Part shown: positions 42,449-54,195 of the stretch, one piece after another
Layout: every line of letters starts with the position of its first letter
How positions within the stretch are numbered: position 1 is the first letter of the stretch
Program-made: the position numbers and the translations under genes
DNA from: Closterium sp. Naga37s-1
Taxonomy: Eukaryota; Streptophyta; Zygnematophyceae; Desmidiales; Closteriaceae
Assembly: GCA_947471745.1 (NCBI GenBank)
Contig: CANJKZ010000532.1
Location: 258,001 to 322,000, forward strand
Reading direction: 5' to 3'
DNA length: 64,000 bases
Notes under the pieces: generated by a model
Database searches by the model: none
The model's input: only the letters and a program-made list of their open reading frames with translations
What the model was told of the DNA's origin: nothing

Positions 42449-45400
42449 TTACACTTGTGCTGAAGGTGGCCTGCACTGAGAGGGTGCAAGCGGGCTGGCA
42501 TGACTAATGAAATGCGCAGTGTCGGCTGTCTCCCCTACATCATCTGCATTGCGCTGCCAGGACCAGTCCGCCTCCCCTGTGCTGGCTCCTCCCAGCACCT
42601 GGAAGCGGCCATGGCCGAATGAGGCCTCCCTGAATGCAGACCACCCAGGTTTCTTGTGGTAGCTGCATGGATAAGGGATACAAAGAAAATGCAGGTAAAG
42701 GTATTAATGTGTGAAGCACAATAGGCCATAAGGGCACAAACAAAGAAACTGGGGCTCTTCAATATGGTCAGCACAATGTAACGCCCAAAAATGGTGACAA
42801 TAAAGTGGGGGAAAGCCAGCAGGAGCAAGAAAAAACAAGCAGTCATTGATTGGAACTGCCAACACAGGGGGGTGGAACATACGTGGAATAGAGGCCTTCT
42901 CTGTTGCCACCGTCGCCTATAGTCACATGGACTATGCCGCAGGGGTGTGGATTGCCATTGAATATGCGCTTCTGCGAGCACAATTGGCGCGCACACAGCA
43001 TCGGAACTTGGAATAAGGACCAGCAGAAATGGAAGAGGAACACAAGAGAAGGACTTCACAGCCCTGAGGAGCGGGGAAGAGGGATTACACAAGGCGATCA
43101 AGAAGCAAAGAACTGAGTGCACTAAGGGGGGTAGATCGGAGGGGGGAGCGGGAGCATACGGATCGCTCATAGGCGTGCACGTGGCCGGCAAAGAGGATGT
43201 CAGTGCGCGCAGCGAAGAGCAGCCCCTCGAGTGCCTGGCGCATGGGACGGCCGTCATCCTTGTGGCGTGTGTTGGAGCTGTACCACGGCTCGTGCAGCAC
43301 CGCCACCAGCCATGGCGTGCGCGCCCTGTCCACCAGACTCAGGTCCCTCTGCTCCATGAATGCATGATAGGTGAGGGGGGAGGAAGGCAGGGAAGGAGTT
43401 GGTGGTGGTTCAGGTGACAGGTGCCAAGGAAACAAGCCATGAAAGCCAGGTGCAGAAAAAGCTATGAAAGAAGGAGAACAGCATCAGAATACCAGCATGG
43501 CAGGGGAAGGCATGGGTGGGGTTGAGCGGCACCTTGAGCCAGGTTTACTGGCGGGAGCCGGGGAGGAAGCCCGAGTAGGAGGAGAGCATGACCCAGTGGA
43601 TGCCTGCCGTGTCAAACGAGTAGAATAGGTTCGATGGCGACCCGCTCTCTGCAGCGGGCATGCGCCAGCGCGCGTTGTATGAGATGAAGCCAGGCAGGAA
43701 GCGCGAGAGCGACTCCTGGTCGTGGTTGCCGGGCACGACCATCCAGGGGCGCGTGCTGGCGTAGGGGTCAATGAGCGTGCTCCAGCTGTCCCAGCGCCAG
43801 GGGATGAAGTCGGCATAGGAGAGATCGCCTGGCACCACCACCATGTCGTGCGGCCGGCTGCCCACGTGCTTCAGCGTCTTCACCGTCCACCCACTCTGCC
43901 CCAGGTCGCCTGGTGACGGCAATAGTGGTGCAGAGGCGCGGTCATGGAGTCACAGGGAAGAGATAGTACAGTGGGCGCGGGAAACAGAGGATAAAAGCAT
44001 TGAGGCATGGGCTGATGCAGGGAGACCGAGGGAATGCGTGAAAGATAGGCATCACAGTTGGTGCGAAAATGAAGCAGATTCCATGGGCAGTTGACAGTGC
44101 AAGGAGGCGGGCGCACGCACCAACGATGGCAACGTTGATGGCGGCATCAGCGGCGGTGGGCGGGGTCTTGAAGGAGCGGCGCTTGCCCTTGCGCCCCATG
44201 CGGTAGTAGTACACCGTGTTGCCCGCCAGGGGCTTGTCCGCCGACCCCACCACCACGCTGTGGATGAACCCTGACCTGCGCAGTGCGAATGGGGGGACAT
44301 GCGCGGAGGGCGCAGGGGAGGGAGCGTTGCTGCAAAGAAGCGCGTTCGCGCAGACGGGGTTGAGCGGTGGAGTGCGGTGCATTGCGGTGCAGGCTGTACA
44401 ACGCGTGCGCGGGTGGGGGCAGCACCTGTAGAAGAGGAACTGGTAGGAGGAGGAGGTGCCGCGCGAGAGGCGGTTGAGCGCGTTGGGGTGCAGCCCCCAC
44501 GTGACGAGCGACAGGCATCGCGGCTGGCTCGTTATCCACGTGATGCGCATCGCCACCGCGCCCGCCGTCGCACTCGCCAGCGACACGTGCACCTGCCACG
44601 CGCACGCACGCACCACACACACAGATGAAAGGACTGACTTGAGTGTGCGTGCACGAGGCATGTAGCCGCGCTGCTTGCACCCACCCACCCACCCACCCAC
44701 CCTCATGCATTGCAAATTCTCACACTCGTCGCCGTCCACACGCGACCTCGTCAATTCTCTTCTCTCTTCCCCCTCCACCCCCCTAGCTGGAGATCGCAAT
44801 CAATACGACGGTGCAGAAAGGGTGTGCGCGCATGGTGGCAGCGCACCCACAACGCCCCACACGCACTTATAGCCCGCCCCACGGATCGCACCACCGATCT
44901 CACTGCTCCTTTTCCACCACTCTCCCCTCTCTCTCACCCCTCCCATCGCTCTTCACGCTGATCTCACTCTCCTCTCTTTCCCGGATCTACCCCTCTGACG
45001 TGCAAGCGGCGCGGGACAGCGCGCGGACCTGCTGGGGGATGGGCGAGCGCTTGAGCCATTTGATGATGGTGGGGCCGAGCGGAATGCGCGGGCGCGCGTT
45101 GGGGCGCACGTACATCTCCACCACCTGCTTCGCCACCTGCCCCGCCTCCCCCACCGCGTGCGCTATTTTCTCCGCCGCCCGCCCCACCCTCTCCACTGGC
45201 CCGCCGCCCCCGCCGCTGAGGGATGCACTCCCATCGCTGCCGCCACCGTTGAGCGACGCAGTGCCGTTGAGAGACCCTGTACGGTTGAGCGACGCTGTAC
45301 TGTTGAGCGACGCTGTACTGTTGAGCGACGCTGTACTGTTGAGCGACGCTGTACTGTTGAGCGACGCTGTACTGTTGAGCGACGCTGTACTGTTGAGCGA

Positions 45401-45946
45401 CGCTGTACTGTTGAGCGACGCTGTACTGTTGAGCGACGCTGTACTGTTGAGCGACGCTGTACTGTTGAGCGACGCTGTACTGTTGAGCGACGCTGTACTG
45501 TTGAGCGACGCTGTACTGTTGAGCGACGCTGTACTGTTGAGCGACGCTGTACTGTTGAGCGACGCTGTGCCGTTGAACGACGTTGTGCCGTTATGCGACG
45601 CTGTGCCGTTGAGCGACGATGTACCGTTGAGCGACGCTGTGTCGCTGAGCGACGCTGTGCCGTTGAGCGACGCTGTGTCGCTGAGCGACGCTGTGTCGTT
45701 GAGCGGTAGAGCGCGGTTTCCAGGCGAAGAGCTGTGGAGAGCGCCTACGACGGAGGTTGGTCGTATGAGCTGTATCAAGGCGCGGTGAGAGGCGGTCGCG
45801 GGGAAGCAGGCGGACGCGGAGGGGAATGCAGCGGTGCAGGCGGCCGCAGCGAGGGAATGATGGGAGGGCGACAGCAGTAGAAGCAGAACTAGGTCGAGCG
45901 TAATGAGCTGCACTTGTGACGCGAATTCACGACGCCTCTTGGCCAT
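42449..45946 (-). CDS. purple acid phosphatase with sequon-repeat N-terminus; one in-frame stop
   Basis: Seven exons inferred from reading frame and GT-AG sites: 45946-45029, 44592-44426, 44275-44121, 43919-43533, 43348-43160, 42971-42883, 42662-42449. All five metal-binding blocks of plant purple acid phosphatases are present: GDLG, GDLSYAD, GNHD, VLHEPWYSS and GHVHAYERS, followed by GDGGNREGL and EASFGHGRFQV. The enzyme hydrolyses phosphate esters, usually in the secretory path or wall. The N-terminus has a hydrophobic signal-like LVLLLLLSP, then a Ser/Leu/Asn/Thr repeat rich in NST/NGT sequons (45240-45715) that is not part of the family. A TAA at 43545-43547 replaces the Tyr usually found in the QYxWL motif of exon 4. 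The copy is either a recent pseudogene or carries a sequence error. Confidence 0.9.
45285..45715 (-). repeat. 18-bp coding tandem repeat (sequon array)
   Basis: About 15 perfect copies of an 18-bp unit (gctgtactgttgagcgac on the plus strand; SLNSTA on the minus), flanked by diverged copies reading SLNGTA, SLSDTA or SFNGTA. The whole array is in the reading frame of phosphatase exon 1. Confidence 0.97.
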
Positions 45947-46901
45947 GCCTTCTGCAAGTGCGGTGAATACTAAAGGATCGGTAGGAACGAGATGAGCGGC
46001 GGCACGATCAGCAAGGCCCCACCAAAGCGTGATCAGCGTTGTGTTGTGAAATGACGCTGGTCACGAATTCTGGCGGAAAAGGATAAGTAGCACGGCACAG
46101 CACACCCTTACTAAGATCATGACGACCACCACGCACCCTGGATAAGCTTGTTCGCGTCTCGGGTGCGCTGGTGCACCGCTTGCCAAGCTGGGCTGGCTGC
46201 ATCCAATCACGGCTTGCTGTGGCTTCGCTTTTCGCAGCTTGCTTGTTGCAGCGCAGCGCGACGACTGCATCCTCCCTGCTCCAGCAAAGTGATCAGATTC
46301 ACAACCCTTTTTAATCACAGGTTTCTGAACGGTCCTGTGTTACCCCCAGCAGTTCGGAACTTGTTCGTGGTTGCGGAAAACAAACTCTGTATTGCTGATG
46401 ACATGTTTCACCTACCCGGTGTGAGCTCTGGTTCCGGTTAGGGGAGAATACGAGCCAGTTGGGAGCAAAGGGCGGATGGGTCAGTGTGAGATACAATTTG
46501 GTCCGATGTTTTCTGTGGACCGCGGCAAGGGACACCTTACTGTAAAATTGGTCTCATGCATGGACACGACATCTCCAGCAAGGTGCAGTGGACTTCACCT
46601 CGCGATTCCCCCGATATATCATGGCCCTCAACTGGAAAGGGTAGCAAAGTATCTGCGGTGGCTGGTTGGTTCTATTGTGCTGCGTACAGCATAGTAGCTC
46701 TGTGACTCGTCAGAATGCCCGTGTCGGAGGGGAGGTTGGCAAACACAATACAGCACTGCTGTGTCAGAAAACAAGCATCTCGGCGAAAACAGGCTTGAAT
46801 CCACATTTGCTCAAAGCGGGTCATAGCCTTTCGTACTGTTACTTTAGCGCGGTCCAGAACGTTGACTATTTGCGCTGTACATCTTCGCACATTAGACTGA
46901 C
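45947..46901. other. spacer between phosphatase gene and gypsy 3
   Basis: No gene or clear repeat can be supported. It includes the upstream region of the phosphatase gene. Short open frames here lack recognisable domains. Confidence 0.55.
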
Positions 46902-47091
46902 TGTTACGAGTGCAATTGAGTGAACGAACGAGAATTGCACTATCGAAGCAAGAGTACAATGAGCGAAGGCATGAGCGAAGAATATATAGCGAAACTACAG
47001 TGGTAACGGTAATGGACTGTGGTTGTCGCGCGACGGGCCTGGGACTGAGGTTGGGAAAAAGTGTCGAAGCGGAGGCCCGGAGCGCGGGTTA

Positions 47092-49698
47092 CTGGGCTGA
47101 CGTTTCGTTTTAGGACTCCCTGATTCCAGTAAAAATTTTGACCCTCTATTATGAGGGCACATTTTTCGCAAGGTAGCTACCCTGATAGCTCAGTGTCAGA
47201 CGAAGTCCAACTCTGACCGGACAGGGTTCACAACTCAAAAACAGGGTTGCTATTAACAGTGCACTATTTTCTTAAATGATACAACTGCATGCACTTTCCT
47301 ACTCTATCTAATCTAGTGCACGGGCTTGTCTATGAAGTACACCTCCTCCACGTCCTCATCGTCCGACAGGAATGGATTGTCCTCCGCTTCCTCCTCCCCC
47401 ACGATCTCCTGATCGTCGCCGAAGGCCTGTTCCACTTCATCGTCCTCCTCCTCCTCCTCCTCATCCTCATTCTCCCCGGCATTTCTAGCAGCCACATCTT
47501 CACCCTCCTTCTGCTTCCCCCTCCTCTCCCTCTCTGCCACAGCCAGCTTCAAGCTCTTCGCAGGGCGCCTCCTCCGCAGGGACCTCCACACCTCCAGTGC
47601 CTCCGGCCAGTCGATCTCATACTTGAGGAGCGATATCTGCATCAGCTCCCCCAGACGCGCGTTGCACAACGCTCCTCGCACCCAGGACTTGATGACGTTC
47701 TGCCTGGAGAACCCCCTCTCGCACTCCACGGTGGAGAGGGGGAGCACAGCCAGCGCCTGCCACAGCAGGATGAGGTTGGGCCATCTCCTGCCAGGCACAT
47801 TCGTACACACAACACAACGGAAACAGTTAGCGATGCGCAACAAGATTGTAAAACCCATGTTAGCAAAGTATAGGCTACCTCTTGGAGTCTGCGCTCCCAA
47901 GGAAGTTGGACAGGCCCTGGGTGAAGCTCTCCATCTCATGGTGTGCCTCCATGATCGCGCAGAAGGTTGGAAGCTCCCTCTCTGCTGCTTTGAGGTCGAA
48001 TCCCGGCAGCTTGTTGCGGAACAGCCTGCTGCATCCGTTCAGCCACTCCTTACACTTCTTCTCTCGCTGGGCCTTGATCTTCGGCCACTTCCCCGCCCGG
48101 AACAGCTTCGTCGGCCCCAGCTTCCCAAGGTCATCCAGTCGGTTGTTGAGGTTGTCCACGCAGTCACGGGCGAATTTGCGGCACAGCTTCACGCAGTCTG
48201 CGTAGGTGCTTCCGTGTTTGTGCCCCTTCAGCTTCCGCTCATGCATGGTGTACAGGTGGTTGATCGGGCGTCCAGCACCGTCCACGCCGCGCACCCGGAC
48301 CTGCTTGCCTCCACCCTCCTTGTGGACTTTGAGGAAGTTCACCAGCCAGCTCTTCCCTTCGCCCCCGAAAGCTTTCTCTGGCGTCAAGTAGCGCTCCGTC
48401 AGGTCACTCGTTGTGGACTCGATCGTCTTCGCAATCTCAGTCACGTCCAGCTGTGTCAGAGCAGGGGTAGACAAGAGGGAGAAGGATGAGCAACAGTGCA
48501 GTTACGAACCTCACGTAGCAACATCATACAAACATGCGACCTCACCTCTCGTCTCTGGAAGCAGCGGTTGAGGTCGTTCATGTCCGCCAAGATGTCGGCC
48601 AAGAAAAACAAGCAGAACTGAAACTTGTAGCAGGTGACAATCTCGTACGCCTTGTGATTGTGCTCCCAGAGCAGCACGATGCAAGCGCCGAGGACCTTGC
48701 ACAGCCTGGCCACCGCATCTCCTCGAGACAGCCACCGCACCGTGTGGATGCATTGGACTTCCAGGTTGGTCTTGTAAATCACACGCTGCAGGTACTTGAA
48801 CCGCTGACTCCACACGCTGGAGTTTCCGAGCAGAGTCGCCACAGTGCGCACCACCTTGTCGACCATGCCGAGATCCGGGTTTGAGTCAGCGGCGTCCTTC
48901 ACAGCCAACGCCTCACTGTGTAAAGCAGGGAACAAGTATTATGGTTTGTTAGTAAACCAATCAGCGTAGATAACATGCTACAATACAGACCAACTCACAT
49001 ACCGATGGGCGAAAATGAGACAATGAATGCACGGAATGGAAAGAAAACACCAGTGAACAAAGGAACGTTGGCTGTTGGTATGGGGAGGGAAGGGAAGGTT
49101 GGAGATGGCGGGAGCACGAAACCACCGCGCCGCGATTCCACGGACTTGATGGCAACATTCGACGATGAATTCGTCGTTGCATTCAAGGCCGAATTCATTC
49201 ACGGACTCCTTGGCTGACACCGCATGCTGTCAACAGGCCATTCTGGCCAATGGCAGACACATGCTGTGCACCGTGCGGTGCGCGTGGCAGCACCGTATCA
49301 TTGATTTGGCTGCGTTGGCGCTGTTGCCAGCTGTGATGTACAGCACGTCAGTGTTTTCCTTTGTCGGTATTACGTCACTCACGGGCGCGTGAAGGGGGTA
49401 CCTCACATGGGGCCACTCGAAGAAATGATTACGCACAAGGGGGTTATCGAAACGAAGCTTCTAGGAAACTTCGTCCCGATACCCTCGCATTCAGGGTCCA
49501 CGGAACGCATGCCCTGCATAGACAGAGTCCGCAACTACACTACTCTGAGCCTAGTTACAAGAATTCAGAGTCCGTTAAGTAGCTTCTCTGATTGGATCAG
49601 AGTTCACAAAATACAAAACCTGAGTTTGCAGGGACCACCAAGTCAGAGCCTGTAATCACCCTGAAATCAGGGTAATTACCCTGATAAAATCAGCCCTG
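47092..49698 (-). mobile_element. hAT transposon B inserted in gypsy 3 LTR
   Basis: 2,607 bp with a perfect 8-bp TSD gcgggtta (47084-47091, 49699-49706). Termini are CTGGGCTGA and, read inward from the other end, CAGGGCTGA. It carries only the last three transposase exons on the minus strand. The 48960-49698 part has no recognisable transposase, so it is an internally deleted or rearranged derivative. Confidence 0.95.
47313..48915 (-). pseudogene. hAT B transposase, 3' three exons only
   Basis: Exons 48915-48546, 48450-47879 and 47787-47313 correspond in order to the WLSRGDA, middle and dimerisation exons of hAT A. Shared motifs are [20 protein letters not shown]-like CYKFQFCLFFLADIL, and [17 protein letters not shown]. 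The tail is Glu-rich. Splice positions match those of hAT A. The zinc-finger and first catalytic exons (LDEST, STDGAS) are absent, so no active enzyme is expected. A transposase from a full element might still act on its ends. Confidence 0.9.
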
Positions 49699-49888
49699 GC
49701 GGGTTACCCGCCGAGCCGTGAGGTCGGGGTGCGATGTGCGAAGGTGGCGGGCGGATTGTCGATGCAAAGGTTGCGAGTGGTAACGGTGCTGACTGTGGTG
49801 CTACAGTGATGTACGCGTTGAGCAGGGATGCGAAGTAAGGAAAAGGAATTTTCCTTACACTACCCCCCCCCCCCTAAGGAGGTCCTCC

Positions 49889-52800
49889 TTACGAAAGTGC
49901 GTGTACATCCCTGAAATTTCGACTGCGTAGATACTCGGTGAGGACGGGGTGGTTTTCGATTCTGTCCAGGGGAACCCAATTGTCTTCGGTGGGTGTACGG
50001 TCCTTCCAGCGGAGTAAGAACTCGATCCTTCGGGCTCCTCGAGGGTCGCGAACTCTGTGACTCATGATTTTCTCGGGGGTGACGATTGGTTCGGTTGGTG
50101 GTCTTGTCATGCTGGCTGGGCGATTGCGTGGCAGTTGGCTCGTGGACGGGACGTAAGGGCGAAGTAGGCTGACGTGGAATGAGGGGCTGACGTACCAGTC
50201 AGCAGGGAGGAGGAGGTGGGCGATGACGGGGGTAAGCATGTAGCTTATGCGAAATGGCCCGCAGTATCGGGGGCGGAGTTTCGGGGTGATGGGCAGTCGG
50301 AGGTTCTGAGTGTCAAGTAAAACTAAGTCGTCGGGCTGGTAAGTGACAGGTCTGCGGTGGCGGTCGGCGTTGCGTTTAGCGATGATGTTCGATTTTTTTT
50401 ATTGCGTCTGCTGCCCGGGTCCGTGCTGCTTGTAATATTTCGGCGAACTGTTGTGCTCGTGGCACTGGGTTGTCGGGATTCGGGGTCATGGGTACTGTCG
50501 GGTCTTGTCCGTAGTTTAAGTAAAATGGTGACTGTTGGGTCGTGGCGGATGGCGAGTTGTTGTACGCGAATTCGATTAGTGGCAGTTGCTGTTCCCACGT
50601 GGTCGGGTCGTCACACGTGGCCCTGATGAGCTGTTACATGGTCTGATTTGTCCGTTCTGTCTGTCCGTCGGTTTCGGGGTGGTATGATGAACTGAACTGT
50701 AGTCGCGTGCCGAACTGCTGCCACAGGTTCCGCCAGAAGTTGCTGGTGAATTTCGTGTCGCGATCGCTGATGATCGCGACTGATATCCCGTGCAGTCGAA
50801 CGACGGTGGAGATGAAGAGGCGTGCTGTTTCTTCGGCTGTGATTGATTTTTTGCAGGCTGCGAAATGTGCCATTTTCGTCAGTCGATCGACGACGACCAG
50901 GATCGCGTCGTTCCCACTCGCCCCGGCTGGTAACCCCGTGACGAAGTCCATCGTCACCTGCTGCCAAGCATGCTCTGGGGGTGGTATCGGCTGCAACTGT
51001 CCCGCCGGCCGCTGTCGTGATGATTTCATGAGCTGACAAGTGGGACACGATGCCACGTGTCGTTGTACGTCGGTCAACATTTCGGGCCAGTAATAATACC
51101 GCTGCAGCTGCTGCCGTATTTTTTCTACTCCGAAATGCCTCGAGGTAACTCCGTCGTGTGCCTCTTGTAACAGTAATTCCCGTAGCAGTGTATACCCAGG
51201 TACCCAAATGCGGTTAGTCCCGGTTTTTACGTAATAGACTCCCTTTGCTGCTGCAAACTGCTGCGAATTTCCTCCTGTGAAGAATGGATCCGTCTGGTAC
51301 CCGTGGGTGAATAGGCCTGTCAGTAGCGGGCTTGTCTGGGCGAGTAGTATTGCGTGGATCTGGGCAGTGGGGCGGGTCAGTGCGTCGGCGATGTTCGAGG
51401 CTCCCTTTTTGTAGGTGACCGTGTAGTGAAAATTAGACTCGAGAAAATCGAGCCAGCGAATCTGTCGTGGGTTGAGGTGTGGCTGTGCGCGAAGGTACTG
51501 TAGTGATTTATGGTCTGTCCGTACTGTCACGTCCGCGCCAGTTAAGTAACAGCGCCATACTTTGAACGCGTGCACGATCGCAAGCATTTCGCGGTCGTGT
51601 ATCGGGTAATTTTTCTCGGGCGGATGCAGTTTTCGTGACTCGTATGCGATAGGCTGTAGGCCATTGCCGAAATCCTGTAGCAGTACGGCTCTGATGGCGA
51701 TATCGCTTGCGTCGGTAACTACTTCGAATGGGCGGTGTGGGTCGGCGATGCGCAGGACGGGCGGGGAACAGAGAACATTTTTCAGGGCAGAGAAGGCAGC
51801 ATGCTCTTTCTCCCCCCACGTAAAAGCGACCCCCTTCCGCAGTAAGTCCGTCAGTGGGGCCGTTAACCGTGCCATATCGGGGACGAACCGACGCACGTAA
51901 TTAACGAACCCTAAAAAGCTCTGCAGCTCCGTGATGTTCGTCGGGGGATGCCACGCCTTTACCGTATCCAGCTTCTTTGGGTCGATTTCAACTCCAGCCT
52001 CCGAAATAACGTGCCCCAAAAATTCTAACCTATCCTGGAAGAACTCGCACTTGGAACCCTTGGTCAGTAATCTGTGCTCGTCTAAAACCTTAAACACTGC
52101 TTCCAGATCTGCTAAGTGCTGCTGCTGATCCCGACTGTAAACTAGGATGTCGTCGAGGTAAACTATGACACATTTATCTAAGAGCGGCCTAAAGGCCTCG
52201 TTCATGGTCATCTGAAAAGTCGCCGGTGCGTTGGTCAGCCCGAATGGCATCACAGTGTACTCGAACGACCCGTACCTAGTCCTGAAAGCTGTTTTGGCGC
52301 AGTCCGATGGTTCGACCCTAATCTGATGGTAACCTCCCCGTAAATCTATTTTCGAAAAAACCCGTGCTGTTCGCAGTTGGTCGATCAGTTCGTCGGCGCG
52401 GGGAATTGGGTACCGCGACTTGACTGTTACCCTGTTCAGTGCTCTGTAGTCGATACACATGCGAAAACCCCCGTCTTTTTTCGGCGTGAATAGTATCGGT
52501 GCGGCGAACGGTGACGAGCTCGGTCTGATGATTTTTTTCTCTAACAGGTAATCTAGCTGCTTCCTTAGTTCGTCGAGCTCGGGCTGTGTCAGTCTGAACT
52601 GGCGCTGTATGGTTGGCTGTGCCCCTGGTTCTAATTTGATTCGGTGGTCATGTGCTCGCTGAGGTGGCAGTCCTTCCGGTAAGTCGTCGGGGAAAATCCC
52701 GGGGTATCGTTTCAACAGTTCCTGTAATTCGGGCGGTACGGCTGCCAGCAGTCTCTTGAAATCACTCGGCTGCTCTGCTTCCTCTACTACTGCGATGTCT

Positions 52801-53399
52801 ACTGCGTACACGTCAGCTCCAGCAGCGACAGCCCGTTTCATTGTGATGGCGTTGACGTGTACCGTTGAAGACTTGGGCGACTGCCAGCGAGGTAGCTCGA
52901 CCCAGTTACCACTACTTCGCACGGTGCAGCTACCCGTCGTCCAGTCAATTCGCGGGTTATACCGTCGCAGCCAATCACGTCCCAGTAAAATATCGTGCCC
53001 ATCCAGTGTCGTTGCGAGCATTTCCTGTGTAAACCCGAAATTTCCCCCGCAGCGGACTTTGACTCTCTCTACCTTTTCCCGTATGGCCAGTGGCGTGCCG
53101 TCGACTAAGCGTGCGTCTATCTCCGGTAAGCAACGGCTAAGTGTCAGCTGCAGTTTTCGTGCGGTTGCGGTATTAACTAAACTGTGGCTTGCTCCTCCGT
53201 CGATAAAAATCTTCACTGCTGCTCCCTGTATTTTCCCATGGATCAGTACTGGGCAATCCGTCGCTGTACCCTCCTTATTCGTCCGAGTCCGATCGATAGC
53301 ATGAATCGGTACTGTGACTCGGTGAGGGTCGGTGGGGTTGGGCGAGCAGGCAGTCTCGTCAGTAGTTGGCCCGGTTCCTACTGACTGCTGGCGTTTCCC
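49889..53399 (-). pseudogene. gypsy 3 pol, nearly complete with late lesions
   Basis: Protease [10 protein letters not shown] (written IDGGASHSL here), reverse transcriptase with YLDD, RNase H, and integrase are open from the frameshift site at 53393-53399 to 50637. A GAA codon has become TAA in TM-QLI (50634-50636). An indel near 50390-50400 (t-run) then shifts the frame before the chromodomain-like end, which is intact at 49889-50239. Apart from these it matches gypsy 2 closely and supplies the reference for gypsy 2 deletions. Confidence 0.9.
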
Positions 53400-54091
53400 T
53401 GCCTTGGAGACTCCCTCCCCTGCTCTGCTCCGCGGCACCTTAGCTCCTCTGGGCATTCGCTCTTGCGATGGCCCGGCCTGTTGCAAGCAAAGCAGTGCCC
53501 CTTAAACGGCGTGGCAGTTGCATTCATCGCAACAGCGTGTACAGTGGCGTGCTCGATCGGTCCCCGAGGACGATGTCCATAGTAGGACCCCGGTCTCGGA
53601 CGGCGTAAGATGTCGATTTTCTCGGCGAGCGCGAGAATCTCGTTGAAGTTCGAGAGCCCGCGTAGCATGATTTTGTGCGAGATGTCCGGCTTCAGTCCTC
53701 CGACGTAACGGTCCACCCGCTCCGCTTCGTGCATGTAGCCGACTTGCTCGCATAATGCGAGAAAACCACTCGTATAGTCGTGAACCGATCCGAGCTGCCG
53801 CCAAGTGCGCAATCTCTGACGCGCCGAAATAGAAGCCGCGATTGGCTCGAAGCGCGCCCGAAGCCCTGCGCACCACGCATCCCACGTGCTGTATTGGGCG
53901 GTCTCGCAGAATGAACTCCAGGTGACAGCTGGACCCGTGGGCCCTTCCTCTTGCGACGGTGGCTCGTAGGCGTGTGGCGACGTCACGATGACTCGCCACC
54001 AGTCCATGGCGGGGCCCCTCAGCAGCGAAACGGCATACCGGATCTTCGCTGCGTCCGACTCGACGTAATTCGCGTCGAAGAAGACGTTCAT
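53378..54091 (-). pseudogene. gypsy 3 gag, C-terminal part
   Basis: From MNVFFDANYVESDAA to the zinc knuckle CFACNRPGHRKSEC and the TAG at 53378. The frame runs on upstream into unrelated LTR-like sequence (54092-54325) by chance. The N-terminal coiled coil is missing. Confidence 0.88.
53393..53399 (-). promoter_or_regulatory. candidate -1 frameshift heptamer GGGAAAC (gypsy 3)
   Basis: caG GGA AAC in the gag frame, four codons before the gag TAG. The -1 frame is open into pol (GKRQQSVGTGP). Confidence 0.65.
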
Positions 54092-54195
54092 TCTGTTTCC
54101 GACGTACTCAGGGCTACTACCCCTATCTACAGTCCTTGGGAAATTACGTGTTCCCCATGTGAGAAGGGCCGTGCCTGGCAGAAGCACCCGTAACA

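Larger units (their letters stand above)
46902..54091 (-). mobile_element. Ty3/gypsy element 3 (5' truncated)
   Basis: Same family as gypsy 2. Its 3' LTR starts at 46902 and is split by hAT B. The two LTR pieces (46902-47091 and 49707-49859) sum to 343 bp, the exact LTR length of gypsy 2. Pol and the C-terminal gag follow. Homology to gypsy 2 stops at 54091 in mid-gag, where gypsy 4 LTR-like sequence begins, so the 5' LTR and gag N-terminus are missing. Confidence 0.92.

Noticed and set aside
45285..45715. Regular 18-bp repeats as a CRISPR-like array
   Set aside because: Units are head-to-tail without spacers and in frame with a eukaryotic secreted protein. It is a coding minisatellite.
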